Shown in pieces: positions 28,059 through 40,935 of a stretch of 64,000 nt of DNA. The DNA is from Trifolium pratense. Its lineage: Eukaryota; Streptophyta; Magnoliopsida; Fabales; Fabaceae. The notes under the pieces were generated by a model. It was not told the origin of the DNA. It searched no databases and saw nothing but the letters and a program-made list of their open reading frames with translations. Position 1 is the first letter of the stretch; each line of letters opens with the position of its first letter. The stretch spans positions 19,612,337 to 19,676,336 of the forward strand of contig NC_060064.1 of NCBI RefSeq assembly GCF_020283565.1, given 5' to 3'. The position numbers and the translations under genes were made by a program.

Positions 28059-28076
28059 AAGGAGGGTTCTGCTACC

Positions 28077-29027
28077 CACTCATAATAGATAAATTAAGAT
28101 CCAATGATCTTACTCAAAAACCATCATTGTCAAGGAGAATTTTGTCGAATACACCAATTGCTCAATACACTGCACCTTGTTGGAGAATATATCATCATTG
28201 CAAGACTTCCTAATCAACACCAATCAATGTTGTCAAAATTGCATGTTAACATGTAAAATCATCTGATTTTACGTGCCTAGGCATGAAAAATCGCGTTAAA
28301 TCATTAGTAAACTCGTGAAAAGGTCAATTTTGAACAAGTTAAATCATGGTGAAATTGTGTAAAATCGTGTTAATTATTTTTTATTTTACCCGATTTTGAA
28401 GAGATTAACTCTTTTATTTTTGAGTTTGTTTTAATTTTTAAGAACAATAATGTTTACAAGAGTGTGAGATGATTTTTTTTGCATGACAAAGAGGTTTTAT
28501 TTACGGCCTAAATGACCTTAATTTTGTGCATCTTAGTGGTTACTAAGGCTTTATTGTATATAACTGACAATTAGAAGTGAAATGAAAAGACAAAAATTGT
28601 CGATTTCTAGTTCTGGGTCTCGCACGACCATGGCAGGGACAACATGGGTCGTGGAAGGACTTTCTTGCGAACTTCCTGCTTATAGACTTGCATGCCACGA
28701 CCATGGCAGGGCACCACGGAGCCCCGGTAGGTATTAGATTTTGGTAAATTCTGGACTATTCAATTGCTCAACTTTTAGTAATAGTTTTTTGGACCTTTTG
28801 CTACGACCAAACATGATTTCTATTGATTTTCCATCTTCTATTCATTAAGGAAAGTCTTCCATTTATCATTTTAAAAAAGTCTTGATCAATAAGGCACCAT
28901 AAAATGCATTAAATGCATTCATTTCTTCATATTCCAAGCATTAAGTCCCAAAAATAGAAAACCAAGTAAGTAGTTCTAATAAACATAAATAAAAGTTGGG
29001 TAAATAGCTTTATACCCCATGCAAAAT
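28077..29027. other. Intergenic DNA with a possible TE end
   Basis: Around 28228-28390 there are reiterated 'aaaatcgtgttaaat'-type motifs resembling those at 47580-47750, perhaps subterminal regions of a hAT-like element. The last 40 bp (28996-29035) belong to a repeat interrupted by the next hAT element. No gene. Confidence 0.35.
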
Positions 29028-29035
29028 AAGCCAGT

Positions 29036-30184
29036 TAGAGCTGTCAAAATGGGTCGGGCTATTGGGCCGGCCTATTAGGCCTATCGGGCCAGACCTTATC
29101 GGGCCAGACTTTAGCGGGCCGGGCCTTATCGGGCCAGACCTTATCGGGCCAGGCTTTTTCATGGGCCGTCATGGGCCGGCCCACGGGCTTCTGGGCCGGC
29201 CCCTTAAAAAATTTAAAAAATATTTTAAAAAATTCTATAATTTTTTTATTGTTATATTTTGATCCTATTTTTACGCATAAATTATATATAATCTTTTTTA
29301 TTAGTTTTGTCGTTTTATTATTTTTTTTAAAACAAATTATCGTTTTATTGTTATTATTTGTGTTTTGTTCCTATCTATAATCTGTTTTATTCATATTTCT
29401 AAGCATATCATGTTTTTATTGTATTTATCTTATATTCTTTCTATATTTTTTTGTTGTGAAATTACAATGAAGGATATAAAACTTGGAATATAGTTAAAAC
29501 TACTAAGAATAAATTAGTAACTTTGGTAGTAATTAATTTGATTATATTAGAAGTAGATATAAAATACTGAGATACGAGGTGGAAATCAATACCTATGTAT
29601 AAAGAGGATACAAAAAAATTTGGTGTGAACTTTTCATAATAACAACAATACCCTTAATTTTTTTTTGGGCAGCAAAAAACTTTTATTAACAAACTCACCA
29701 TAACATAAGACGCGTCTTTTTTTTTAGCTGTAAAAATCTTTTATTAACAAACTCACCAAAACATAAGGCAAAATAGAAAATGTGGATCACACAAACTGAC
29801 ACTGGCCGCTAATAATAATAATACTAATAATAATAATATGACAAAAAACTTTTTGGATTATGATGAGATTATTTGTTAGAGATTTGTTTGTTTGTTTGAT
29901 GAGGATAAAGAGGATGATATTATTGTTTGGGAGATTATGTGAGAAAATATAGGGATATTTAGATATAAAATAAATTTAGTACTAGAATCTGTTTTTTTTT
30001 TCAAAAAAAAAAAACTGAAAATTAGTGGGCCGGTCCATCGGGCCATATAGGCTTTTACTTATTGGGCCGGGCTAGGCGGGCTGGGCCACGAAGTTAACGG
30101 GCCAGGCCGGGCCAGGCCCTTTATATGAACGGGCCCCCTCGGGCCGGGTCGGGCTGGACCGGGCCGACCCCTTTGACAGCTCTA
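29036..30184. mobile_element. Non-autonomous hAT element (GGGCC-rich ends)
   Basis: Terminal inverted repeats TAGAGCTGTCAAA and TTTGACAGCTCTA. An 8 bp target duplication AAGCCAGT lies at 29028-29035 and 30185-30192. Subterminal GGGCCGG/CGGGCC arrays occupy about 130 bp at each end. No transposase. It is inserted into another MITE-like repeat whose halves lie at 28996-29035 and 30193-30380. Confidence 0.9.
29590..29812 (+). mobile_element. Helitron-like segment inside hAT element
   Basis: Shares 'aaagaggataca', 'tgtgaacttttcataata' and duplicated 'cttttattaacaaactcacc' motifs with 45087-45314 and (reversed) 59204-59437. It ends GGCCGCTAA followed by T, matching the CTRR-T terminus of Helitrons; no strong hairpin is seen here. 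Confidence 0.55.
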
Positions 30185-30192
30185 AAGCCAGT

Positions 30193-31120
30193 TATTTGTT
30201 ATCCCCAACAATTATTTTTTTTTTGAGATTTCACCCCTGCAATATGAAGATTCCTTGCCTTTGCCCCCTGGCTGCACATGTAGACATATGACATGGACAA
30301 AATCATGGCGTGGCATGACACGTGGAAATAATTTATTTTTAATTTATTTTTAAATGCCATGTCAATTGTACAAGTGGAAATTACCTAATTTTTTTAAAAA
30401 AAACTGAAAAGAAATATTTTTATTTAATTAAAAAAACTTAAAAGAAATGTTATAATTTAAGAACACGACCTCCAAACTTAAAAGAAATTCTTTTCAGTTT
30501 TTTTTTTTCCAACCCATAAATCTTCATCATCAAACCTTCTTTCATCTTCATCTTCTTCAAACCTAACATTCCTCACCCCATCATCACTGTTCTTTCTCAA
30601 TCTTCAACAAACCATAAAAGAACAAAAATTCAAACCCAGAAAAACCAAAAAATTGAACTTTTAGGTGTTTTTCTCTCTTTAATATACTTAAGCTAACAAT
30701 TTAACGGCTTGAAAGGGAATAGAGTGCGAGCAATTTAACAGCAGAAGAGAAGGAATAGAGTGCGAGCAATTTAACTGCACAAGTGCTTTGACTCGCAACT
30801 AGTCTATGTAGAGATTCTTCTTCAAATATTGCTCATACTTGAAAATGTTGGCTTGAGTCGCTTTATATAATGATGCAACTCCTGAGATTTGTTTGAGTTT
30901 GAGTTGCATCGTGATTTTAAAACAAACTTTGTTTTAAAACAAACTTTAATAGATTTAAAGTTTCAAGTAAATTTTTTTCTAAGATAGTTATAACTTCCAA
31001 TCATATATAACATCTAGGTTTGATAACAAATTTTGTTATCAAACATTTTCTTGGCAGCTAATCAATCCTCCACGCCTTATAACAAACTCTGGAGAGATAC
31101 GCGCATATAAGATAATGTCT
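30193..31120. other. Arm of interrupted repeat, then intergenic DNA
   Basis: 30193-30380 continues the repeat cut by the hAT element. Near 30700-30780 there is a short duplication of 'aatagagtgcgagcaattta'. No gene recognised. Confidence 0.4.
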
Positions 31121-31126
31121 TCTGCT

Positions 31127-31290
31127 TGTACAAGATGTCCTACTCAAGTTGGGACATTTTGTCTAACATGTGTTAGTGGCACATCTGTCCTAACATGCAT
31201 GTTGCTAGTTCTGGTGCAAGATGTCCTGCTTAGGATGAGACATCTTGTCAAACATGTTGCACCGGCACATCTGTCCTTCACATGTTGTTT
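31127..31290. repeat. Imperfect tandem duplication, 88 bp period
   Basis: 'acaagatgtcctactcaag ... ggcacatctgtcct' (from 31127) is repeated from about 31215 as 'gcaagatgtcctgcttagg ... ggcacatctgtcct'. No protein-like product. Confidence 0.75.
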
Positions 31291-31504
31291 TAGCATAATG
31301 CTATCAACTCAAAAGGAACTACATTCATTTGATTTATCCATGGCTACACAATAAAAATATGCAAGTTCAACAAATATGCTTAAGACGAAGAATAAAATCA
31401 TAAAATCAACAAAAAATCATCCGAGCAACAATCGGTTTCTGATTGGGTCATCCACTATTTATATATGCGCCCCAAGCCGAATAGTGCTAGGTGCGAGGGA
31501 GTAT

Positions 31505-31640
31505 GTTTAAGAAGTCTCACATCGGTTGCAAACTAGCTTTTATAAAGTGAGAGCAATGCTCACCATACAAGCGGATTTTGTGTAGAGTTTAGTTACGTCC
31601 AACTTCCAATTCTAAGATTTGTAGTTCATGTGGGGTTGGC
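31505..31640. repeat. Interspersed legume-type repeat
   Basis: The series 'gtctcacatcggttg', 'gcaatgctcaccatacaagc', 'ggattttgtgtagagttta' and 'aattctaag' matches the same ordered motifs at 49875-50010. Class unknown; possibly LTR-derived. Confidence 0.55.
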
Positions 31641-32056
31641 AATTGAGAGGCAAAGACTAGGACGGTTAGAGTCCAAAAATAAAGGAAATGCCGCCCGGGC
31701 CATAATCTGTTGTATCTTATAGTGACGTGAGAGTTTTAAGTGACATTCAGGTTCACGGGCTACGTTCTAGTAACACAACAGAACATGTCTCTTGTACACT
31801 TGTTATAGGTGGAAAATTCCCATATATTTTCTCTAATCGTGTACATAGTTGGTTTGTCTCTTTTCCTCACATGTTGGATTTAGCCACCAATACCATACCT
31901 ACACACATAGAAAAAACCAAATTGCATCAAACGGATAAGATCGCTTGTACAAAGACACATAAACTAATTTTATCAATTAGGCCACGAAAGACAGCTAATA
32001 CTAGTGTCTAGTGGTAAGTCCTTTCAAGTTGAAACCCAAATGCCGTTGCATCATAT

Positions 32057-32457
32057 TGTTGGATATTTGGATTTACTTTAATTATTTATTTAAAATATAA
32101 TTAAAAGTGTATAATATCAAATACAATTACTTGTCATGTTTAATATAAGGCTTAATGTTGAACGGGTCGTGATGGGTTGGGCCGTTCTTTCTAGTCAGCC
32201 TATTGAGAGGTCCCTGCTGATGAGTATATATTCTAGCCATCCCATTAAGCTAGTAACACTGAAAACATAACACGCATAATGACTCATCAGTGAGAGGTAG
32301 AAGCACCGTCTCAACTCTCTTACTCTCTCAGATTCAATTAATGAAGGATTGATCCGCTGCTATTCCAGGTATACCGTTCCCGTATATTCTCTAATATTAC
32401 AATATGCTATAACTTGTATCTATTGATCTAAGGTTATTAATTTATAACATTCTTTCA
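32057..32457 (+). repeat. 5' LTR of coding-free element
   Basis: 401 bp from TGTTGGATATTTGG to AACATTCTTTCA, nearly identical to 38779-39185. Confidence 0.93.
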
Positions 32458-32459
32458 AT

Positions 32460-32472
32460 TGGTATCAGAGCC
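32460..32472 (+). other. Primer-binding site, initiator Met-tRNA
   Basis: TGGTATCAGAGCC, complementary to the 3' end of plant initiator Met-tRNA, begins three bases after the 5' LTR. Confidence 0.9.
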
Positions 32473-35400
32473 ACTATAGATACATATTATAGTTATTGTT
32501 CAAATAAAATCATTATCTCACTGTTTCAATTCTTGATATGAATGTGCGACACAATTTGTGAATGATTTTTTATTATGATCATGTTGTAATGCTATTACTG
32601 TACCTGTTATATCTCATGTTCTGCAAATCTGCGATCATAGCATGTTTCCTTTTATTTTAATTAATTAATATATTTAATTGTATAAAAGCAAGGACATTAA
32701 AACATGATTGCAAAGAACACGTTGATACAATTACTGCGTTTCGATCCTGATTTCAAACTCAATTAAATTCTAAACTGATATGAGTTTTCTCCAAATCGTA
32801 TCATAACAAACAGAACCCATATTCAATCGTTGTTTATCGTTGCCTATTTCGCAAGAACCCTAATTTTTCAACCCACGATTCGATTAAGGATTCTTAAAAT
32901 TAATGCCGGATACCCTTCTAAAATTGAATGACGATCAAAATGCGATATAGATCATTGTATGGTTCTGCGTATTGAGTAAGAACGAACCGGGTTAAACCGC
33001 GGGTTTTTTGTGACCCGTTTTTCTGTTTTTCGGGTAAAGAAGAAGTTGTTCAGCCAGCCCCAATGGACGCCCACTCGCGGGCTGTAGCGCGTGCGGCGCG
33101 TGTCAGAGTTAAAAAATTCCAATTATTTTATTTTTCTGCCAAAATAATTATTTAATAAATACTTTAATATTTTGGTATGAATTTTGGACATTTAAAATAT
33201 TTTATATTGACTATTTTGAGAATAAATTGTAATTTTCATATGTATTCTCAAAATATTTTGGTCCAAAACTAATATGATAATTTCTTTACTCTTTTATGGC
33301 ACTTAAAGAAATTATTCATTCTGCATCAAATTAATGTGTCATTAAATTATTTTAATTTATTCCATATCATCCAAATTGATACTCTGTTATTTTGAAACAA
33401 AATGATAATTTTGATTTATGATCTCCAAAATAAATAAATAATGATAATAATATTGGTGTTATTTAAATGTGAGAATTGCATACTATTGAATAACACATTC
33501 TCAAAGATTAATTTGAGCCGTCTTCTAAAATTTTATAAATAGTAGTAACACTAATGTATTTTATTTTCTATGGAAGTGTTATGATCGTAAATTATTTAGG
33601 CTCAAATTTTGGAGATCATTGAATTTAAAATTATCATTATTATTAAATTATATGTTGCTTTATTATTTTCCACTTGTAAATTCTTAAGGCAAATTAATTT
33701 ATAACATCCTTACATTGATTTATTAAAATAGAGTTTTATGACTTGATATAACGGTTTTCTCTTTGACTATTTTTATGAACCGCTTGAGATGACGTCGCAA
33801 AAGACTTCATGGAATCTGGCTAAAGTCATGACTCTACTTACAAGGATAAAAGTCACATTCTCAGAGGTCAGTGCAATTTTGTAATTTGATTACTTTTAAA
33901 ACCTCGTGACTTATATTATATAATGTAACTATTGTCCATAATATTTTAGGTTTTAGAACTCTCTAATCTTTTATTTTTCATCAATTAACTCCATTTAAAA
34001 TTGAAAACTATTTTGGGAGTATTTAAAATAAAATTATTTTGAGAATTCTATTATAGACAATTGTGTATTTACTCTATTAGTTAAATTCTTCAATTCATAT
34101 TATTTTAGCATAACGATCCAAATATTTATAGTTGAACAATTCTTTTGCGACAAATATAAATTTATACACTTGTTCTTAACTTTCTGACAAATATTATAAA
34201 CTTTCTAATTATGTTAAATAAGTGTCTTGTCGCAATTAAATATTTGGATCAAGTTAGTATTAAACTATATATTTTATTTTATTCAATGATGCAATCTTGC
34301 ATTTTTTATGCTAAAATTCTAAGTATGAATTAAAATTTATACGCCTCATTGTTGTTTATCACTTAAATATCATCAAAACAAGTTTATTGAAATTGAGGCT
34401 ATTTTAAAACTATTATCATCCTTGTAACAAAATATTTATATAAATCACATTGATTTATAATTAGAGTCTCATATATGTTTTAATGGCTTATTCTTTATGT
34501 ATGGATATTCTGAGATGATGTTATCAAATTGTATTCTCGCCAAATCATCAAAAGCCAATGACACTAAAGACAAGGATGAATGTCACACTTTATGAGGTTA
34601 GTCACGGTTTTATCAAATTCTTTAACCTCTTGTGACCCATTACTGGTTATTGCATATATGAAGAAATTTATTTCTTCTTCTCTTATTGTGCAATTATATA
34701 AATATAAAAGTGGAATCCTTTTTCAGGAAATTCTAAATAGAACTCTATAATGATTGTATATATATTGTTTTCTTACTATAATACTCTATTTTCAATTTAT
34801 ATTTAAGTTATAGTGGGAGTATTTAAAACCTTAGTCTAAGAGTTCTATTCTGGATAAAATACAAAGCTATTTTACACACTTTTATTTTAAATAATAACTC
34901 TTGCTATCATATTCTTTCGTATATAAATTCTAAAGTCATATTTATGATGTGCTAATTTAAAATACTTTTAAGCATTTTTTCTATTATTTTAATATGAATA
35001 AAATTAAATAGATTGTTTATGCATGATATTATTTTATCATATTCTTTTAAGCATAAACATTAATGATTTGTATAATTGTAATCTCACCTATCGTGGATAC
35101 AATTATGCAAAGTATACTGACAACAATCATACCCTATCGGTGTGTTGTTGTTAATATAATATTCGTTATTACTCAATTTACTTTAATTTTATATATTTAT
35201 ATTTCAAATACTCTGTCACTATTAAAATGTTGTGACATAAAAACCGTACATTGAAATGCTATAGTTCTTACTTACTATCCTTAATACCCTTGAATGATAT
35301 TACAATAAGTAAGAAATTTCACTAAATATATTATAGCGCATGTAGCTAATATCTTAATTTTGCAATTCAATATTATCCTAATTTTAATCAATGAATTATT

Positions 35401-35561
35401 TAAACTTTATTTAAAAATAAAAATAAAAATTGGATTGCCATCTATCCCTAGATTTTGTCAAGTGGCGGACATAACCCTATCGGTGTGACGTCACTCAACA
35501 CGATCTTCATGTGATAGAGAAATAGTTGAATATTTATTAAAAATATTTTCAAACTTTTAAT

Positions 35562-36537
35562 CAATGTTTTAAAAACCGGACCGGAGGTCGAACCGGTGTG
35601 ACCTCCGGTTCACGGTTCAATTGGTCGGATCGGTTGGACCGCTATTAAACCGATCGAACCGGAATAATAAATAAATATAATATTAAACTTCATAAATAAT
35701 AATTTTTATAAATAAAATTCATCATAGTAGTAGTTTTTTAAAAACAGAATTGGATAGTATGGCCCAATATATTTATTGCCTCAAAGAAAGAAAAGCCCAA
35801 TACATTTGTTCAACAAAACACAAGGCAAATTAGGCAATATATATAGGAGTACTTTTAACTAAACCTAATTAGCCAAAGACAGTTCACAGCCGCAACATCA
35901 CTTTCCTCTCCCTATTTTTACTCTATGTTTTTCCACTTTCTGCATCTCAAATTCTATACCTACCTTTTCTTCTTCTTCTTCTTCTCAAACTCTTTTTTTT
36001 TTTTGCCTTAAAGGTTGATACTTAAATTAATAATTGTTGTTTCAGCAACAATGTTACACAGAAATAGAAACAAGAAACAATTGCAAAGAGATTATGCAGA
36101 ACCATATGTATTATCCAACCCGAAAAACTTCTCAAACTCTACCTCTTCTTAAATGGTGTAAAGATAAAGAACTGTGCTGGTCTTAAACTGATGGATCTAT
36201 ATCATCATGATAGAGAAGGAGGATTTGGGGATTAAAAGTGCAAGCTTTTTTTAAAAAAAAAAATAAAAATCGCAATTTTTTAACTATTGTCTGTACTGGA
36301 AATTGAAAAAAAAAAAAAAATTCTGTTTTTTTATTAAATAAATTGGACCGGCCGGTTAGACAAAACCGGCACCGGTTCACTGGTTCATCCGGTTTTTACC
36401 GGTTCGCACCGGTTTTTATGGTTTTTTGAGCGGTTTTGCAGACTGCCGGTTCTGGAAGGCTAGCCGGACCGGTGCTAGGTCCGGTTCTCGGTCGAACCGG
36501 TTGGACCGGCCGGTCCGGTCCGGTTTTATAAACATTG
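35562..36537. mobile_element. Non-autonomous hAT element (CCGGTT-rich) inside LARD
   Basis: Inverted ends CAATGTTTTAAAAACCGGAC and CGGTTTTATAAACATTG. A perfect 8 bp duplication CTTTTAAT lies at 35554-35561 and 36538-36545. Subterminal regions are dense in AACCGG/CCGGTT. No transposase; the interior 35750-36250 is unrelated AT-rich sequence with CTT runs. A related element is at 55560-57179. Confidence 0.9.
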
Positions 36538-38767
36538 CTTTTAATTCAACTATCATTCTCTATCAAGTGGGAGAATCCTCACTATGTATTGTGTGACGTA
36601 ATGGACATACCTATCGGTATGACATTGCTTAACATGATCATTCTTTTCTTGGTGTAAGAAAAATATCTAACCATTTTAAAAAAAACCATTCTTTGTCAAG
36701 TGAGAAAATTTCTACATGCAAATTAACTATAGCTAAGAAACAAATATATTTATTTGTTTCATAATTCTAGACATAAAACTACTGTAGAGACTTATATTGA
36801 GGATATTAATTATAGTCTTTTCTCATAAATTATTATATACTTCCATATCATCCTATATTTTTGTAAACTCATTTTGTAAAAGCAATATGTCAAAATCTCA
36901 AATGCTTAACAACTCTACCAACAAAAATTCTATTTATTTTATGTCATTATTTTAAATGGTTTTAAAGTGTACATTTGAGATATTCAATTTTTTCTATTTT
37001 CACTATATTTGACATATTTCAAACTATTCTTATTTTTCAACACTTATGGAAGTTAATGACTATTTTCTCATATACCCTCAATAATAATAAAATGTAAGTC
37101 TCGTGTATTTCCGCTGCGTGTAACCAAACTATTTCTCAAATGTGTGTGTTTATAATTGTAGCATTTGAGTTTTATGAGTGATTTATTAAAACTTTTTATA
37201 TATACAGTCTCATATCCTATTTTATAATACTAGAGACTTAATCTCACTCGTATGATGATAAACCTTTTATATATGTTCATCATACTCTTTATATGATAGC
37301 TACTTTATATATAAAAATTCTTTTGAGAATTTTATTTGTTATAAGGAGATTTATATTATAAATTGTTAAGTAAAAATTAGCAATCTCCTTAATTCTAAAT
37401 GCAGAATATGTGGTTAACCATGAAATCCAACACTTATAAAAATCTGCCATTGAAAAGTTTTGTATATATTGGATTTTATATTATTATTGAGTTACCACTT
37501 GTGTTAGTAATTCTGCTATATTCATGTGCAAAAATGTGGTTGAGTTTGTGACACTCTAGTATTGAAATAAAATAAAATTATATAACCACATATATATAGA
37601 AAATTTTGCACTAGCAAATAAGTATCCCACTGTTAAATATTACACATCATAATATTTGTATATTAGTGATCACTAATGAAAACACTAAAGAAAATTCCAC
37701 TCATTCTTGTTTATATATGTGGGATCAGTGGGAGTGTGTACATAATATTATATACTATGAGCTCAAATAAGAAATTTCACTCTTTTTCATATATGTGAGA
37801 TCAATGAAAATATGTACACAATAATATAAACACAAAACTTAAAGTTATAATCTCACTCTTGCCATATATTTTGTGCGCTAGATAAAATATGGCATAGCTT
37901 AAGAGACTTTAAATTTCAGTCTCATTCTACTATTCTAAGATATATATCAACTCTTTAATCTCGGTAAGCATCATAATTTGATGCTTAAGTCAATTTGTTG
38001 GAAAATGCACAATTATCTCTTAGCATGCAAATATATTGTGCTTCTCTTTTACCAACACTACACATTCTATAAGGTCATAAATAGTAAGTACTACGTATAG
38101 TATCAATACTCCTATCGAGTATGATATTGTGTTCTTAAAGTACTTATGAATTGCATAATCATAATTTGTTCATTATTGACATTCTTGTGGCCACATTAAT
38201 CCATGTCTTATTTTCTTTAAACTAAGTGGTTGTGTTAATCCAATTGGAGATTCTCCGGTCTCCTATTTCTTTATGGATTTTCATAGTCACAATTTTTTTG
38301 CTAAAATTTGGATTAATTGAATGTCAAACGTTGTAGAACATTTAATGATTTCGACTAAAAGTAATTATTCTCTTAATAGGCTATCCCTATAAGTTAGTAA
38401 TTACTTGACCTATGTGGATATTCTATGACTTTTATAAAATCAAAAACTCATTGGCAGAACCACTAACGACAGACTTATATATATTTGATTAAGTCTTCTA
38501 TATTTTGGGTTAGTGGGAGTTTGTTGTAGCATTTTAGATGCATGGACCTTTATTGGATTACAAATTCTTAATTTTATAATGTTAATCCATATTATTCTAT
38601 GTGAAATTTAAGGTTTAGCATGTATGATTTTGTTTGCCCTATCGGATTCAATTTCTGCACTGTTTAAATCTTATGTTTCTTATACTTTAGATGACATGTT
38701 TTATTATATTTGATAAATTTCTACCACTATTCTTATGTTATATTTTAAAGACTAATTAAAGTAATCC

Positions 38768-38778
38768 AAGTGGGAGAT
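38768..38778 (+). other. Polypurine tract of coding-free LTR element
   Basis: AAGTGGGAGAT directly before the 3' LTR, the standard position for plus-strand priming. Confidence 0.8.
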
Positions 38779-39185
38779 TGTTGGATATTTGGATTTACTT
38801 TAATTATTTATTTAAAATATAATTAAAAGTGTATAATATCAAATACAATTACTTGTCATGTTTAATATAAGGCTTAATGTTGAACGGGCCGTGATGGGTT
38901 GGGCCGTTCTTTCTAGTCAGCCTATTGAGAGGTCCCTGCCTCCACTGATGAGTATATATGCTAGCCATCCCATTAAGCTAGTAACACTGAAAACATAACA
39001 CGCATAAGGACTCATCAGTGAGAGGTGGAAGCACCGTCTCAACTCTCTTACTCTCTCAGATTCAATTAATGAAGGATTGATCCGCTGCTATTCCAGGTAC
39101 ACCGTTCCCGTATATTCTCTAATATTACAATATGCTATAACTTGTATCTATTGATCTAAGGTTATTAATTTATAACATTCTTTCA
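38779..39185 (+). repeat. 3' LTR of coding-free element
   Basis: 407 bp; carries a 6 bp insertion (CTCCAC) relative to the 5' LTR and about five single-base differences. Confidence 0.93.
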
Positions 39186-40865
39186 CATACAAGATGATTT
39201 TGAGTTTGAATCCGGTTCTAAGATTGTTGCAATGGGACAGAGAATTTTGGCATCCACTACCGTCCTACTCAGGTTAAGAGGTACAATTGTGTGCAATGGA
39301 TATCTTGTTTGTGTGTTAAGTGGGGTGAGAATCCTCTCTCGTGAGGATTACATCGGAGGAAATCTAATGTTAGATATTCACTATCAGCACCGTCCATTTT
39401 TTTTAATACTTGGCTGTCTGCAAACAAAACAAATCCAATGGTCCAGACTTCATTGTACAACACTTTTAACGGGAGAGGATTTGTTCCCTGTTAAATGTGA
39501 ATAAGATTTCATATAGTGGAAGCAAAAGTGAATGTTGAGCACCATATAAGAGGAGCCAATAATATATTTAATGCTTAAACCTCTTCATGCCTCAATATCG
39601 TAGTTTTATTCAACTTGAATATGGGAAGAGAGAGAGAGTGGGGGTTTGTGATGTTGGATCCAATACGTTGAGAGTCTCTTACTTGGAGTAGAGAATGTTG
39701 ATGTGTCAAATTTTAGTTAGAAATATATTGATAAAAAAAAATAAATTGTTGAGCATAATAAAATGAGAAGACCACGTATTGAGAATTTGGATATAAATTT
39801 GGTGTCAAAATTATTTGTACGCTTGTTTTTAGTCCAATATAATAATTAACCCTAATATTTTATGTTCTCCTAAAAGTCCCAACACATTCAAATTACACCA
39901 AATTGAAGATTGTAATTTCATTTTTAGTAATGTACATAATGTAACTTTTCTAAGTAGCTATAACATAAGATTTTTGAAACTCAATTATTGATATAAATAA
40001 TTTATAGATTATTCTTTAGAGATTTTTTATTTATTTATAAAAAACAGTATAAATCATGGTTGAAAAACCATTTAAGTTGAAAACTATGCAGGTTAAAATA
40101 TGTTTTGAACTGACAGAACTAGATGGTTTCTTTGGTGGATTTCGTGTAGCCGATGACGATGGTGATGAACTCAGATACGGAGGGAAAACATACCTGCAAA
40201 AATATTAGCACTTCAACGCTCAAGTAAATTACAGCTCAAGATGAATGTGTATGAAATGAGTGAAATATGTATGTACCATGAGGATGAGCGCATAACTGTA
40301 TATATAGAAAATGCTGTGAATAACCGTTTTATGGGTTCCACTATGTGAGTGGAATGAGGAATAAATATCTCATGACATTGATAGGGGTCATTTATCCGCT
40401 ATGAGTAGTGCAGCATAAGAATACGGTGTGCCTTGACATGGATATGATTTATCCATTATGGGCAGTGTATCATGAGGGCCGGTGTGCCTTGGCTTTGGAC
40501 AATGGGGAGCAATATTTGCCTTAGGACTTAAATGGGATGTCAGCTTTTTGGTTCAGTCTAGAACAAAATAGTTTTTCATTAATAAGGTTGAAAAATCATC
40601 TTTCGCCCTTAATTATTAGCAAATGCTCTATTTTCAGTTATTTAATCAATCTGGAAAATAAATATTTGCTTATAATTAAGTTTGAAGAGAGTAAATACCA
40701 TGAATTACATTTTTCTCGCACTTCTATAAAAAATAATTTCCTTCTATAACTAATCAAAATAGCCATTTCATTTTTTGTTAAAAAAAGAAAAAAAAAATTG
40801 GCCTACATAAAAAATATGTTTTTCTAGAAATATAAAACAATATTTGGCATTATAGAAAGAGAAAA
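39186..40865. other. Intergenic DNA with unclassified repeat sequence
   Basis: 39190-39217 contains a B-box-like 'gagtttgaatcc' that may be the second half of a SINE split by the LTR element. 40130-40510 ('acggtgtgccttgacatgg', then 'ccggtgtgccttggc') has an internal duplication and looks repetitive. No supported gene. Confidence 0.35.
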
Positions 40866-40867
40866 TC

Positions 40868-40935
40868 GTCTTCGTAAGCATAACTCAATCGATAAGAGCA
40901 TTGCAATGTGTAAAGGTCATGGTTTGAATCTAAAA
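40868..40935 (+). repeat. tRNA-like SINE fragment
   Basis: 'gcataactcaatcgataag' (A-box-like) followed by 'ggtttgaatct' (B-box-like) at tRNA spacing. The body lacks a credible cloverleaf, so it is not a tRNA gene. Confidence 0.5.

Larger units (their letters stand above)
32057..39185 (+). mobile_element. Complete LTR element without coding sequence (LARD type)
   Basis: 7.1 kb element with LTRs at 32057-32457 and 38779-39185, both TG...CA. A primer-binding site for initiator Met-tRNA follows the 5' LTR and a purine tract precedes the 3' LTR. By eye the LTRs differ at about five substitutions plus one 6 bp insertion in about 400 bp, so insertion was recent. Flanking 5 bp are CATAT and CATAC, a target duplication with one change. 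The 6.3 kb interior holds no gag, protease, integrase or reverse transcriptase frame. It must have been mobilised in trans, probably by a Copia element given the primer site (inference). A hAT element lies at 35562-36537. Confidence 0.9.

Noticed and set aside
31115..31354. 79-codon ORF
   Set aside because: Product of an 88 bp tandem duplication; no protein family.
39232..39504. Overlapping ORFs on both strands next to the LARD
   Set aside because: No homology recognised on either strand, and coding on both strands is unlikely; probably repeat-derived.
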